64,000 nucleotides of DNA from Salvelinus alpinus (Eukaryota > Chordata > Actinopteri > Salmoniformes > Salmonidae). Of this stretch, positions 36,791 through 47,560 are shown one piece after another (the stretch's first letter is position 1; every line of letters starts with the position of its first letter). Under the pieces are notes generated by a model that saw only the letters and a program-made list of their open reading frames with translations, ran no database searches and was not told where the DNA came from. The stretch is from positions 85,740,962 through 85,804,961 of the forward strand of contig NC_092091.1 in the NCBI RefSeq assembly GCF_045679555.1. Reading direction: 5' to 3'. The position numbers and the translations under genes were made by a program.

Positions 36791-37662
36791 GTCTTGTTTT
36801 GCACGCTTTGTACAAAATAATAAAATGCAGTACTACAGGATATTTCTTAACGTATCTCTTTATTAGCTAGCTACAACTAGCATGTTCACGTATCTCCAAC
36901 CATGATCAACTGACCATGACCTAACCATCTGGGTGGTCTTAACCAATCATAGCACAGTATGATACGGCGGTAAAATGCTGTAATTCAGTATGTTTAGACA
37001 TATGAATATTACATTTTGCTCATCAAAGGTGTAACAAAGTGAAACTGTAGATCTCAAAGCCTCAGTTCCGGGAGAGTAGTGGGTGAAACCATTCACCTCA
37101 GGAAAAGGGGTGATGTAAATAAAGTTTCCTTTCATTATGTGTTACTGAATTCATAAAAATATTTGCTGCCATTGTAGTAAGGTTGGTAATACGAGAGGTC
37201 TTCGGACTTACCATTTTTGTATTATTTTCTTTGAAAGAACAACTAGTGGGTTTTGAGTGCTTCTCCCCTATTTGGGAAGTTGGTCTGCCCGCTCCTCAGT
37301 CTGAGAGAGATTCTGAGAGCAGGTTCGAGTCCTCTTCCTCTGTACATAAAAACTGTTTAAAACTGTATAACACAATAGTGGTTTTGCAAAACTGGTTCAT
37401 ATATCCTAAAGTCAATAGCGAATGTGGCTACGTATATGTTTATTTTGCCGTTCATGAATTGAAGACCTATTTCAGCCAGTTAACCAAGTTTTTGCTGTCT
37501 TAGCTAGCCGTGTTAATGACGAGTTAACTAGCACCGTTGGTCACTGCACTACAATGTCACGCCAGCTATTGCCAGCAGGTGATTTACTAGCAGGTGACTT
37601 ATTGAAATATTAAGTGAATGTTTATTTTCTTACTACCTTAAAAGGTTTATATAAAAGGGTTG
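36791..37662. other. unassigned flank of the retrovirus
   Basis: No coding motif or known repeat was recognised. It ends in GTTG, the left target duplication of the retrovirus (37659-37662). Confidence 0.35.
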
Positions 37663-38165
37663 TGTAAGGAATTGTATTAGATATTGGTAACTTGTTTTAA
37701 CAACTTCTCAACATTAGCTATGGTTGACACAATATACACACTCCCTCTTTCTATTGGACATATGCTGGACTCATTGGACACATGCACGACACCCACAACT
37801 TCCCTCCCCCATGACAATCACTCAGACACTCACAACTCAGGGTTGGAGCTCCAGACAACGAACAATCTCAGGAACCAATGGAACGTCGACATCAGGCCGA
37901 ACAGGATTACCCACGACCCAGATCGACCAATCGGAAGGCCAGACTTCAAGATCAACCTACTTTGCTAGTTGTCTATATAATCTGTATGTACTGTGTAGAG
38001 CGCTCTCTCTTCCGGACGATTTCATACAAATCAGACAGAAAGAGCCGTGCTGCACGCTTTGCCTAATATCTTTACACTTGAATAAAACGGCCTTATTATA
38101 CAATTATCCACCTCGTCCTATGTCTCCACTTGATCTCCTGTCTCAAGTAAAACGAATTATCAACA
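37663..38165 (+). repeat. retroviral 5' LTR (503 bp)
   Basis: Begins TGTAAGGAATTG and ends AATTATCAACA. Contains CCAAT (37927-37931), TATATAA (37974-37980) and AATAAA (38081-38086) in U3-R order. Read against the 3' LTR, no difference was found. Confidence 0.95.
37927..38086 (+). promoter_or_regulatory. LTR promoter and polyadenylation signals
   Basis: CCAAT box at 37927-37931, TATA box TATATAA at 37974-37980, polyadenylation signal AATAAA at 38081-38086. Spacing suggests transcription starts near 38005 and R ends about 15-20 bp after AATAAA. The same set recurs 11,472 bp downstream in the 3' LTR. Confidence 0.7.
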
Positions 38166-38169
38166 GACT

Positions 38170-38186
38170 TGGTAAGCAGAGGATGG
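38170..38186 (+). promoter_or_regulatory. primer binding site, initiator-Met tRNA type with one extra base
   Basis: TGGTAAGCAGAGGATGG lies 4 bp inside the 5' LTR. The 3' end of vertebrate initiator Met tRNA is complementary to TGGTAGCAGAGGATGG. The site thus matches with a single inserted A. Confidence 0.75.
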
Positions 38187-38495
38187 TAATACACCTTTGA
38201 TTTCGGTCCATAGAAAATTGATCAGACAGGAGACGCGTGGGAGAAAGATTCCAGAAGGAGAGGTGACCTTTTTTGAAGGAGAATCGCGATTCAACTCACC
38301 CAGGAAACTGATCAAAAGAGCTCGAAACTATAAGGTGAGCAGATACCTGTTTAATCAAAATCTGTATATTGTATTATAGCCAATATCTAAATTCAATGAT
38401 CAGAAGTACTGTGGTGAGTGTGAATTGTTGCTAAATTTATGTGGAATTGTTTAGAATCTAAGGCATTGTGTAAAGATATTTGCGAAGTATAAAAT

Positions 38496-38995
38496 CAAGT
38501 CGAATTAGTAATCTGGAACTAGTTGAATTATTCTTCAACTAGGAGTATCGGGGATAAATCTAAGCTTGAGGCTGTTCAAGTCGAATTAGTAATCTGGAAC
38601 TAGTTGAATTGTTCTTCAACTAGGAGTATCGGGGATAAATCTAAGCTTGACGCCGTTCAAGTCGTATTAGTAATCTGGGACTAGTGGACATGGCACCCCA
38701 CTAGGAGCATCGGTGATAAACCTAAGCTTGATATAGGAGTAATGGTATTAAACTTGAAACTCAAAGTGTTGAAATGTAATGTAGCCTGTTCAAGTCGTAT
38801 TAGTAATCAGAGGCTAGTGGAAATGGCACTCCACTAGAAGCATCGGTGATAAATCTAAGCTTGGCACATTGGGATTCAAGTCGCATTAGTAATCTGGGAC
38901 TAGTCGAAATATTCTTCAACTAGGAGCATCGGTGGTAAATCTAAGCTTGAAATAGGAGTAATGGTATTTAAACCTGAAACTCTCCAAATTAATGT
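38496..38995 (+). repeat. leader repeat family 1: five units, each with a 24-nt hairpin
   Basis: Units start at 38496, 38577, 38658, 38791 and 38877 with CAAGTCG(A/T/C)ATTAGTAATC. Each carries a 24-nt inverted repeat at 38519-38542, 38600-38623, 38681-38704, 38814-38837 and 38900-38923, then GGAG(T/C)ATCGG-GATAAA and TAAGCTTG. Units 3 and 5 add GATATAGGAGTAATGGTATT-like tails. Stem sequences differ between units but mostly stay paired. Confidence 0.85.
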
Positions 38996-39152
38996 GAGTG
39001 ATTGAACGTTCCACGAGACCGATTGCTAATAATTAGCCATATGCTAAATTGAGGCTGTGTTGGAAGTGACCGCCGGGTCAGAGAAGCAGCTATTTTCTGC
39101 TGATAAATTGACCTGATTTTTCCCTCTGGTGCTGTTGGTAAATCCTTAAGGG

Positions 39153-39543
39153 TTAGAATTAATTTGATAATTATTCTAGAAGCGCTAGGATACACCATAT
39201 ATTGTCCTAAAAGGACACGTTTGGAATACTTTGGGAAAGTATTTAATTAATTAAGTTAGTTTTTGAGTTTTCAGTTTTTTAATTAGTTTGAGAAAAATGA
39301 GTCCTAGAATTAATTAAATATTTATTCTAGAAACGCTTGAATATACTAATATAATGTCACGAAAGGACATTTCTGAAATGTTTTGGCAAAGTATTTAAAT
39401 AATTGAAAAAGTGAAAACGAATAATAACTGTTTGAAAATAGTTCCTAAAATTATTATTATATTTAAAATAGAAGCGCTAGATAATACTAGTAGAGTGTTC
39501 CAAAAGGATATTGCCGAAATACTTTGGGAAAGTATTTAATTAA
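39153..39543 (+). repeat. leader repeat family 2: three AT-rich units with hairpins
   Basis: Three units near 39153-39250, 39301-39395 and 39452-39543 share TTCTAGAAGCGCT (variants), a CC(T)AAAAGGA motif, and ACTTTGGGAAAGT with its flanks. The last is a short palindrome (AATACTTT-GGG-AAAGTATT); the middle unit has G-U-compatible changes. Confidence 0.75.
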
Positions 39544-39700
39544 TTCGCCAAACATAAAGCAATAACATTCTTTGTACACAAGGGGGAGACAGACACCAGA
39601 GATAAGACTGTGTCAGCACCAGAGATACATTGTTAGTTTTGGCCAGTGATGGGCTAAGTGCAACAAAATAGCATAGAGCCAGACATAGCTTAACGACAAA

Positions 39701-41986
39701 ATGGCCACGACCACCGTCCCCAAACACAAATTCAATGAATACTTAGATCAGAGAATGAAAGATAGATCAGGGGGAAAGATGCAGTATAAGGAAGTTAAGA
39801 AGGTTTGGGAAGGTGTGAGGCTAAAATGGACCCAAGCAGGATACCTCAGTGGGGTGGCCCCATCAAAAGGGCAACTCCTCACTATGGAGAAGGAATTAGA
39901 GGAAGTAGTGAAAGAAGGGATAGAACGTGAAGTTGAAAGGAATAAGAACCACTTATTCAAAAAGGAAGGAACAAAGCATAGGGAAAGAGCAGAGGCTGAG
40001 CTGAAAATAGGAATTTGGGCAATTGAAGAAATTAGAAGAGCACTCCCGTACAGGAAACCTGATATGATGGGGGTGGCCACTGAAGCCCCAACTGACACCA
40101 AAGAAGGCAGGCCCAACAATAATGATGCCCCACCTACCACCATAGCAACCCCATCGGCCCCCACCCAACTATACCCGGAACTGCCACAGGGAGAGAAAAT
40201 AACACCTCCTCCCTATTCTCAAAATCCATTCAGCCACCTCCCTCAAAACCCTTTTTTGACCCCTGCTGTGGTACAGGCACCAGTGTTTGTGGTGCATGAA
40301 GGACACCTAAAAGGAAGCATGACTTTAGGGATCCAAGAAGGGCAACTCGTGTGTGAAGAGAGGCCTGATCATCGAGAAAGGAAGGAGAGGGACAGAGCGC
40401 ACACACAGGGACGTGGGGGTGGTTCGAACCCCGCCTCACTACAGGGACATGGTGGGTCTCTACTAAACAACCCACAAGAGGGGGGTAATGGGTCTCAACC
40501 AGGCCCTTTGAAGAGAGAAGACAGAGAGCTGATTCAGTTTTCTTCCACTCCAAACCCAGACTGGTTCAGAAACAGAACACAGGGGGATAGTCAAATAGTC
40601 TCTGAAGGGTCATGGTCGTCACCAGGACAATGTTCCTCTGGGGCCTCATTAAGAAGGAACCACAACAAGGACGATGAAGGTGAGAATAAAACAGGACAAG
40701 ATGAAGAGGAGGTGGAGCGAGACCTCAGGGAGTCACTGGCACTGGCCAGATCTATGATAGAAGATGCTGAACGTGGAGAGGGCTCGTACCATATAAAAGG
40801 GGTAATGTTGGGGAAGGTGACAGATTTGGTCGAACCTATCAGACAGTCCGTACGTCTCAGGGAACAGAACAGCAGGGGTGTCTCGTCCAGGGCAGACTGG
40901 GATCTCCAATATGGTGGAAAGGAGATGCAGATGCCGTTGAGGCCCACTCCGGACGGAGGGCATGAAGAATACCAACCCTGGAAAATAACAGACCTTACCA
41001 CTTTGATGGGACAATTACCCAGCCTGCATGGGGGTGCCTCTGCATGGCTCCTTCAACTGCAAACACTGACATCAGGCCTACGGCTCTGTCTAGGTGACAT
41101 GAGGGCCCTTCTGGCTAGAGCAACAGACCATACCACCATGAGTGTTCTGATAAGAGAGGCAGATCTTGCCACAGCCCCGGCTGCACTGGCCCAGGAAGAC
41201 TTCCGAGCGGAATTGTGGGCAGTGTTGAGAAGGGCATATCCCACAGAACGAAACCATGCAACCCTTTCATCATTCACCATCAATCCAGGGGAACAACCGG
41301 CAGCCTATCTCGACAGAGCGAAGACCACATGGAGAACTGTTCATGAAGAACCATATGACCATACTGGCACCACGGTCAGCATGTGGAAGGAGATGGTGGT
41401 GAGCGGTGCCCCAATTGAGGTCCGAACTAAACTTAGGGCCACGGTGGGGTTAATGGCACTTCCCCAGGCTCAGTTCAATTCCCATGTGCATCACCACATC
41501 ACCCAATACAATAAGGATAAGGGAGGGGCTGAAACACAAGTCCAGTCCCTACAGGTACAACTTTTGAAACTACAATTGAAAGAGGCCCAGAAAGGAGAAA
41601 AACCCAAGAAACAGATGGTGGCTGAAGATCAACCAGACATCTCACAAATCATTGAAAAAACGGTTTCACAAATGATACAGCAACAAAAACCCCCCATGTC
41701 AACCCCACAGGGACCTAACCTACCATCACAACTCCTGGATCAGCCATTACCCATGGACATCCCACCATACTATCAACCAACACAACAAGACTATCCTTCA
41801 ACATGGGGACAACAACCACGATACCCATCACCCTGGGGGACAGGTCAAGCACGACCAATGAACTGCTACAATTGTAAACAAACTGGACATATGGCACGTC
41901 AGTACCCATACCCATTGACACCGACCCAACATTCTATGCATTACACCCATACAAGACCCCACAAGCTGAGATTCACTGTACATTGA
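39701..41986 (+). CDS. gag: retroviral Gag, open over 761 codons
   Basis: The ATG in AAAATGGCC context follows the leader. The first 130 residues are a basic matrix-like region. A proline-rich segment (about 130-190) contains PPPY at residues 169-172, a late-domain motif that recruits WW-domain ubiquitin ligases. A long acidic/charged linker follows, then a capsid-like region (about 430-620), a glutamine-rich helix and a proline/glutamine-rich end. One zinc knuckle starts at C722 (CYNCKQTGH). The fourth ligand position (residue 735) is Tyr instead of Cys, so zinc binding is probably impaired. There is no internal stop. The frame ends at TGA 41984-41986, and the polymerase frame is -1 relative to it. 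No retroviral protease DTG/DSG signature was found in the short stretch before RT. Confidence 0.85.
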   Translation: MATTTVPKHKFNEYLDQRMKDRSGGKMQYKEVKKVWEGVRLKWTQAGYLSGVAPSKGQLLTMEKELEEVVKEGIEREVERNKNHLFKKEGTKHRERAEAELKIGIWAIEEIRRALPYRKPDMMGVATEAPTDTKEGRPNNNDAPPTTIATPSAPTQLYPELPQGEKITPPPYSQNPFSHLPQNPFLTPAVVQAPVFVVHEGHLKGSMTLGIQEGQLVCEERPDHRERKERDRAHTQGRGGGSNPASLQGHGGSLLNNPQEGGNGSQPGPLKREDRELIQFSSTPNPDWFRNRTQGDSQIVSEGSWSSPGQCSSGASLRRNHNKDDEGENKTGQDEEEVERDLRESLALARSMIEDAERGEGSYHIKGVMLGKVTDLVEPIRQSVRLREQNSRGVSSRADWDLQYGGKEMQMPLRPTPDGGHEEYQPWKITDLTTLMGQLPSLHGGASAWLLQLQTLTSGLRLCLGDMRALLARATDHTTMSVLIREADLATAPAALAQEDFRAELWAVLRRAYPTERNHATLSSFTINPGEQPAAYLDRAKTTWRTVHEEPYDHTGTTVSMWKEMVVSGAPIEVRTKLRATVGLMALPQAQFNSHVHHHITQYNKDKGGAETQVQSLQVQLLKLQLKEAQKGEKPKKQMVAEDQPDISQIIEKTVSQMIQQQKPPMSTPQGPNLPSQLLDQPLPMDIPPYYQPTQQDYPSTWGQQPRYPSPWGTGQARPMNCYNCKQTGHMARQYPYPLTPTQHSMHYTHTRPHKLRFTVH

Positions 41987-43899
41987 ATGTGACTGACAAT
42001 GACGTGAACACATACATTGATGACTGGGATGAGAACATGATGCACCTAACGCCATCCATCAGGTGTTGCACCATTGTGTGTGGACAAGAGGGGATGGCAG
42101 CACCAGTCATCCTACCACCTCATTTGAAATCCTGGTACTTACTAGGGGAGGAGTCAGCTCCCCATGTTACACTAGCGGTGGGAAATGGTTTTGAAGCAAG
42201 GAGCCTGGGCCCTATGATCAGACGAGCATCCAAACTTCAGTGGGAACCCACCCAAACACCGGGAATACACAAGGCCACCACTGAAAACATGTGGAGGTTC
42301 ATGACTGTTGACACTGAAGAACACTGTCTTCCAGAACGACTGACCCTGCCAAGACACCATGGTAAGCCATACACTGACCACCCGTCTACCAAAGCATTGA
42401 TCTCCACCATAGATGAAAGGTTATGGACTCATACCCCTTTTGATGTGGGCCAATTACAGGTGACACCGGTCACCATCACCCTACTGAACCCAGATCAAAT
42501 ACCTATCTACCGAACTCAATACCGTTTGAAACCCGAACAGATCATGGGGATCGAACCGACCATTGATGGGTTACTGAGAGCACAGGTTATCTATCGAACT
42601 GTATCTCCATGGAACACGCCGATCCTACCAGTGCTGAAAGCTGGAGGAGAAACATACCGGATGGTTCAAGACTTCCGAGCAGTAAATGACGTTACTGCAC
42701 CTATAGACCTACCTGTCCCTGACCCTCACATCACTCTGAGCAATCTGTCTCCAAAACACCAATACTTCACGGTGGTGGATCTGGCTAATGCTTTCTTCAG
42801 CATCCCACTTGATGACTCTCAGCCACTCTTTGCGTTCACGTATGAACATCAACAGTACACTTATTTTGTTCTTCCACAGGGTTATAGGTGTTCACTCGGA
42901 ATATTCAATCATATCCTTAAGACACACCTGGCAGAGTTGAAAATCCCAGAAGGTGTGATACTGATCCAATATGTAGATGACCTTTTGCTGGGGGCTCCCA
43001 CGTCTGATCTCTGCCTACAGATGACAAAAACATTACTGGACTTTCTGGCCGTCAAAGGATACAAAGTCAAAATGAGCAAAGTCCAGACCTGTCGCAGAAC
43101 TGTCCTTTTCCTTGGCAGATAAATCTCGGGAGAAGGAGCAGGACTCTCCAAAACCCACAAAGACTCTATACTTCATCATCCACGCCCCATCACGGTGTCG
43201 GGAATGTTGTCTTTCCTTGGCTTGACAGGGTACAGCCGAACACACATCCCAGACTACACTGCCAGAACTGAGCCACTGAGAGAAATAGTGCGAGAGGCGG
43301 GACCAAGGAACCTACACTCGTCATTGACATGGACCACTGAAGCATCAAAGGCTTTTGCACTTTTGAAAACAGATCTCTCAGTGGCAGCAGCATTGACATC
43401 ACCTGACTACAAAAACAAATTCCATCTGGATGTTTCTGAAAAGGAAGGATTCACATCATCCATCCTTTTTCAGAAACAAGAGGGGGAGAGAAGAGTGTTG
43501 ATGTATCACTCCTCCAAATTGGACCACATCGAAGTAGGACAAACCACATGTTCCAGATATGTAGCTGCAGTGGCAAAAGCTATTGAAAAAACAGCCCACT
43601 TGGTAATGTGCCATCCATTGGAAATACACACCCACCATGGGGTTGCAGCATATCTGATGAGCAAAGAATTCACGTTCAGCGCTGAAAGAAAAACGAAAAT
43701 TCAGAATAAATGCACACAATCACACATCACATTTGTCAACACTGACAAAAACATGGCAGACGCACTCAATGCTGAAGAAGGTCTACCCCACTCCTGTGCA
43801 GAAAGAGCTGCACAGGAACTGAAACTGAGACCTGACCTGGGGAACGAACCACTCACCAACCTGGACCTATGGTTATACACAAGATGGATGCTGCTATAG
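41983..43899 (+). pseudogene. pol: retroviral pol, reverse transcriptase and connection, one internal stop
   Basis: The frame is -1 to gag and is already open before 41983. Residues from about 140 onward are reverse transcriptase: a DFRAVN block, VVDLANAFFSIP (motif A), LPQGYRCS (motif B, altered from the usual pattern) and YVDD at 42970-42981. A TAA at 43120-43122 interrupts the frame. The same frame then continues to 43899 through the thumb/connection region (FLGLTGYSR) and a region up to RNase H. The about 140 residues before the RT core show no protease active site. The stop would limit RT to the portion through the palm; the rest would need readthrough. Confidence 0.85.
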
Positions 43900-44135
43900 A
43901 GGAGAGGAAGGGAACATAGCAGCATACGCAGTGGTGCAGCAGCTTCCGAAGGGATCACACGTGACCTTGGAATCTGCCATCATCACACACCTGCATCAGC
44001 CCAGTTAACTGTATTCATAGGGTTGACACAAGCTCTGGAAAAGGCTGAAGGAAAGACTGTAAACATCTACACCGACTCAGCGTATGCTCATGGAGCAGTC
44101 CATACTGTTGGACCACAATGGGTTAACAGGACATC
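43900..44135 (+). pseudogene. RNase H remnant of pol, frameshifted
   Basis: YTDSAYAHGAVH near 44068-44103 is the conserved RNase H strand and helix with a catalytic Asp. It lies in a different frame from the preceding RT region, with another shift near 43990-44005. The segment ends in a stop near 44140. Confidence 0.7.
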
Positions 44136-44149
44136 AGCATAGATTACAC

Positions 44150-44440
44150 AGATATGGGGAAAGACAATGTGACAAATGGAAAAGGTACCTGTTAGTTATG
44201 GTAGACAGGTTCTCTAAATAGGTTGAGGCAATACCAACAGCAAGGGAGGATGCAAAATCGGTCATTAAGTGGCTGCAAACCAAACTCATACTAAGGTATG
44301 GAGTTCCAAGGCAAATCCGATCCGACAAACGGGTCCCATTTCAGAAACCAACACCTGAGACAGGTGGAGGAAAGATTGGGTGTGTATTGTTTAATGACAA
44401 ACGCTCCATGTACCAATAGGGTCGGATGTGTAAATGTCAA
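44150..44440 (+). pseudogene. integrase core remnant, N-terminal part missing
   Basis: Fragments resembling the retroviral integrase core are readable: LLVMVDRFSK, then KLILRYGVPRQIRSD (second catalytic Asp), with a stop after the first. The zinc-binding N-terminal domain and the first catalytic Asp, expected just upstream, are absent. The RNase H remnant runs almost directly into this, so a deletion is likely. Confidence 0.65.
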
Positions 44441-44559
44441 CTGATTAATGGATGTTGTTTAATGATGGGGTTAGTGTACAGGCCACAATCTCATAAGTCT
44501 CGTGGAACGCGCCAATCAAATGTATGTGCTGGTTTGAAGTTGATTTGAGTTGAAGTCCT

Positions 44560-45093
44560 GCCCCTGGCGTTGCTGGCCATGATAGCCTCTCCAGGTGCAG
44601 GCACCCACCTCTCTCCTCATGAGACAATGGCTGGAGGAGTCATGCTGGGTTCACCAAGGGAGGGAGGTCATATGCCCGCCCTTGATGTACAACAAATTGT
44701 AATGTCTGATAATTGACGGAACTTTCTACAGCTCTCTTCACACAGATTCACAAGGTCCAACGGGGAAGCTGACGGGAGAACTGGCACCACTGAAGGAAAA
44801 ATTGGTGACTGGGTGGGGTTAATGTCCACAAGAGAAAGTGGCTAGAACCCAGGTGGACTGGACTGTACGAAGTGAGGGAGGTTACTTCACACTCAGTCCA
44901 GGTCAAAGGTAAATCAGGCGCACCTTGGCACCACCTCACACATTGCACTCCAGCCCCAATCCCTTCTAGAACACTGACAGAAGTCAGAGCTGATTTAAAC
45001 AGCTTAAATTCGATTCCAAATGAAGACATTCCTGACTCAGGTGATGCGGAATCAAACTCCGCCTCCCCTGATAAAGAAACCTCGCCCAGTTAG
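44560..45093 (+). pseudogene. integrase C-terminal end of pol, decayed
   Basis: HSVQVKGKSGAPWHHLTHC (about 44890-44946) resembles the C-terminal domain of gammaretrovirus-type integrases. It is followed by an acidic tail to 45093. Upstream pieces (LLMRQWLEE) are in-frame only in parts, with several stops between 44440 and 44870. Confidence 0.6.
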
Positions 45094-45205
45094 AGGGACA
45101 TTTCTCCCTCCCTGGGCAAGACTAGGGATAGCTGGCCCCTTATTTGTGATATTCCTACTGATATTTGGGGTGTCCCTGGGCACTTTCACATGGTTAATAG
45201 AATAA
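45020..45205 (+). CDS. env leader/signal region, overlaps pol end
   Basis: A 61-codon frame starts inside the pol terminus. It has a basic, proline-rich start and then a strongly hydrophobic segment (LGIAGPLFVIFLLIFGVSLG). This fits an envelope leader peptide with internal signal, placed as expected with env overlapping pol. The frame stops at 45203-45205 and is not connected to the later env pieces. Confidence 0.5.
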   Translation: MKTFLTQVMRNQTPPPLIKKPRPVRGTFLPPWARLGIAGPLFVIFLLIFGVSLGTFTWLIE

Positions 45206-46568
45206 CTATAACCGGATCCCCATGGATGTATGTCACGGACACCCTAGTCTAACTAGGTAATAACAGATTAAAAAATAAATCAAAATTTGTAAAAAACAAC
45301 AGTTAAAATAAGAAACTAATATGGCTCAAATTGAGCAGGTTGAAGGAGAGTGGGTGGAGAGCTGTGCAGTGAATGGACAGAAGATGGCAGTATTGCAGCA
45401 CTCAACGGTCTCCCAGCCGACGGGGAGCCTGGTTGAGTGCTGGTGACATAATTTTGTTTTTTGCAGTAAATGTTTAGGATAGGGGTTTCCGTGTTCCCAG
45501 AGACAAGATATCTTAAAAGAATACACTCATATTGAAATAGGAGTTTTACTTTTTGAGTTTTATTTAGGTAAGGGACTTTGAGAAGATAAAGGGTTCTTTT
45601 GGTATGTCTGGATATGGTATGGAACACGAATGTAGGTGTGACCTTTTGACCTATCTTTCTGTTTTCGTTGCATTTTCCGGTGACTTGATCACTCACGGGG
45701 AAATGTAGTGAGAATAATGAATTTGTGTCATTTGGGATACTAGTTTTGAGGTAAATTGATAATATTGCAAAGGAACTCATAGTTTGTTATTGACTATTAT
45801 TAAAAAAGGGCAGACAGAGGGGTCTACCCCGCACTGTTGAGGCCTTGAAGGTTTGAGAGCAGAGTGGAGAGGGGGGAACCAGGACATGAGCAAGGTAGGC
45901 TGTGAAATAAGATAGATGAGAAGAGGGATACGGTTTAAATCAATAAATATATATATATCTAAGAACATATATAAGCAGCACAGATACCTTTTAAAGTAGA
46001 TAAGTCACTTGACAGAGAATTGGAAAAGGATAGATATGAATGGACGCCCAAGGGAGAATTGGACATGCGGCGGATGAAAGGGGCGTTCCTACATGATAAT
46101 GTCAGACATAAGGATAATTTACACTAATTTTACCTAAGTCATTGGTTAGGTTAGGCAAGGTTGTTACCTGGCAGAGCCAGGTAAAAAAGGGCCTATTGGA
46201 TGATAAACTAATTAAAAAATTAAAAAATCTAGCTAAACAAGCAGATATAGAAATAGTAAGAAGTATTGTTAATTACATGAAAAGGTTGTTTGTTTAACCA
46301 AACCTGTATGTCCAAGATTTTATGCATTGCAGGTGAATTAAGGGAGAAGGTGATTCACTCGACCTGGGGGCATATCACACTTGGAGGGTGAGACACACTG
46401 ACACTGCCGAATGATCACAGAGTTAAGGAGAAGAACCGTTACTAATAGAGTTCGGGGATCAACTCCTTAATGAAGAATTCCCTGCCCCCGACCTTTCCTC
46501 ACTGTGTACGTTCTTATAAGTGAAAGTGTTGCTTGATCTCTGGCTGGTGATGTGTTCTCTGGGAGAGG
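45206..46568 (+). other. degenerate env surface region / no coding recognised
   Basis: About 1.36 kb has no substantial plus-strand open frame and no recognised motif. By position it should hold the surface subunit start. It is AT-rich (TATATATATATC near 45945-45958) and may include foreign or noncoding sequence. Confidence 0.4.
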
Positions 46569-47141
46569 ATGGGGCTTTACAGAACTGCTTGTGGTCCTGA
46601 GCTGTCTGTTTGGGATACTATGGGGATGATACCATCACAGTGCTGCCAGAACCACCACCAGTTCCAACGGACCAGGGTTCAGCCGGCCTCCTCCACCACT
46701 TCAAGACCAAGTCCCACAACACCACCTAAGCTCTCTAATCCGGTACAGGTGATAAATATAAAAGACATCTCAGATAGTGAACAATTGGGGACTGAAACCG
46801 GTTATGAGGGAAGGGAGAATATGTGGTTGGCCTACAAAACACTTAATAGAAAGGACTGTGTCGTATGTGGACATGCCAGACATGCCAGACCTATTCTGAC
46901 TGCTCACCCATTTGTCCTAAGTAATGGGGAAGGTTGGATGTGCATATTGGAAAGCTTAAGCCAAATTCAACCTTGTGTAAAACTCTTGAGTTTTGTGTTC
47001 CCAGAAGTACCTCCCCAGAAGGTACCGTGGGGAGTTAAGGCATATGGAGGATATTACAGCTGTAACACTGGTACAGGTAGAGGTAGGGACTATGGAGGGC
47101 TCCCTATTACTACCTGCATCACTAATGCCACTATTAACTAG
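46569..47141 (+). pseudogene. env surface-subunit-like fragment
   Basis: The 190-codon frame has a proline/serine/threonine-rich start. ENMWLAYKTL and DCVVCGHAR follow, then several cysteines and a tryptophan in a pattern reminiscent of fish retroviral and env-derived surface subunits. It stops before the transmembrane subunit. The frame is too short for a complete surface protein. Confidence 0.5.
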
Positions 47142-47560
47142 AGGTGTTGCTGATGTATGGTGGATGTGTGGACCTGCCAGGCGGTTGACCCCATTTTGAA
47201 AGGAAATTGTCGTTGCACATGTGTTTTGGCCAGTCTGATACCACCATTGCCTATTATTGAGGTTATAGCTAACCAACTTCTGGGAGCTGTACATGACACA
47301 GAGACTCGGGACCAACCCAGGAGACGGTAGAAACGTGACGCTCCTTGGTCCGAGGGTACAGATAACATGCACACCAACCTGTTGGAGTCCCAATAGGGGT
47401 CCCCCACGAATACCAGACATCAAACAGGAATGATGGCCTGTGGCATCTGATGCCCATCATTGGCCCAGCCATTGTTGATGCTAAGCAGAATGTCTGGATC
47501 AATTATATCTAATATAATCAACAATGATTTGTTAACTACACCCACACAGCACTTACAGGG

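Noticed and set aside
36947-37503. Short frames left of the retrovirus as small genes
   Set aside because: No motifs, splice signals or coding bias that I could recognise.
37684-38200. Frames inside the LTRs (94, 158 and 162 codons) as accessory genes
   Set aside because: They start in U3 before the TATA box and end in or past U5; present in both LTRs simply by duplication. A superantigen-like LTR gene is conceivable, but no motif supports it.
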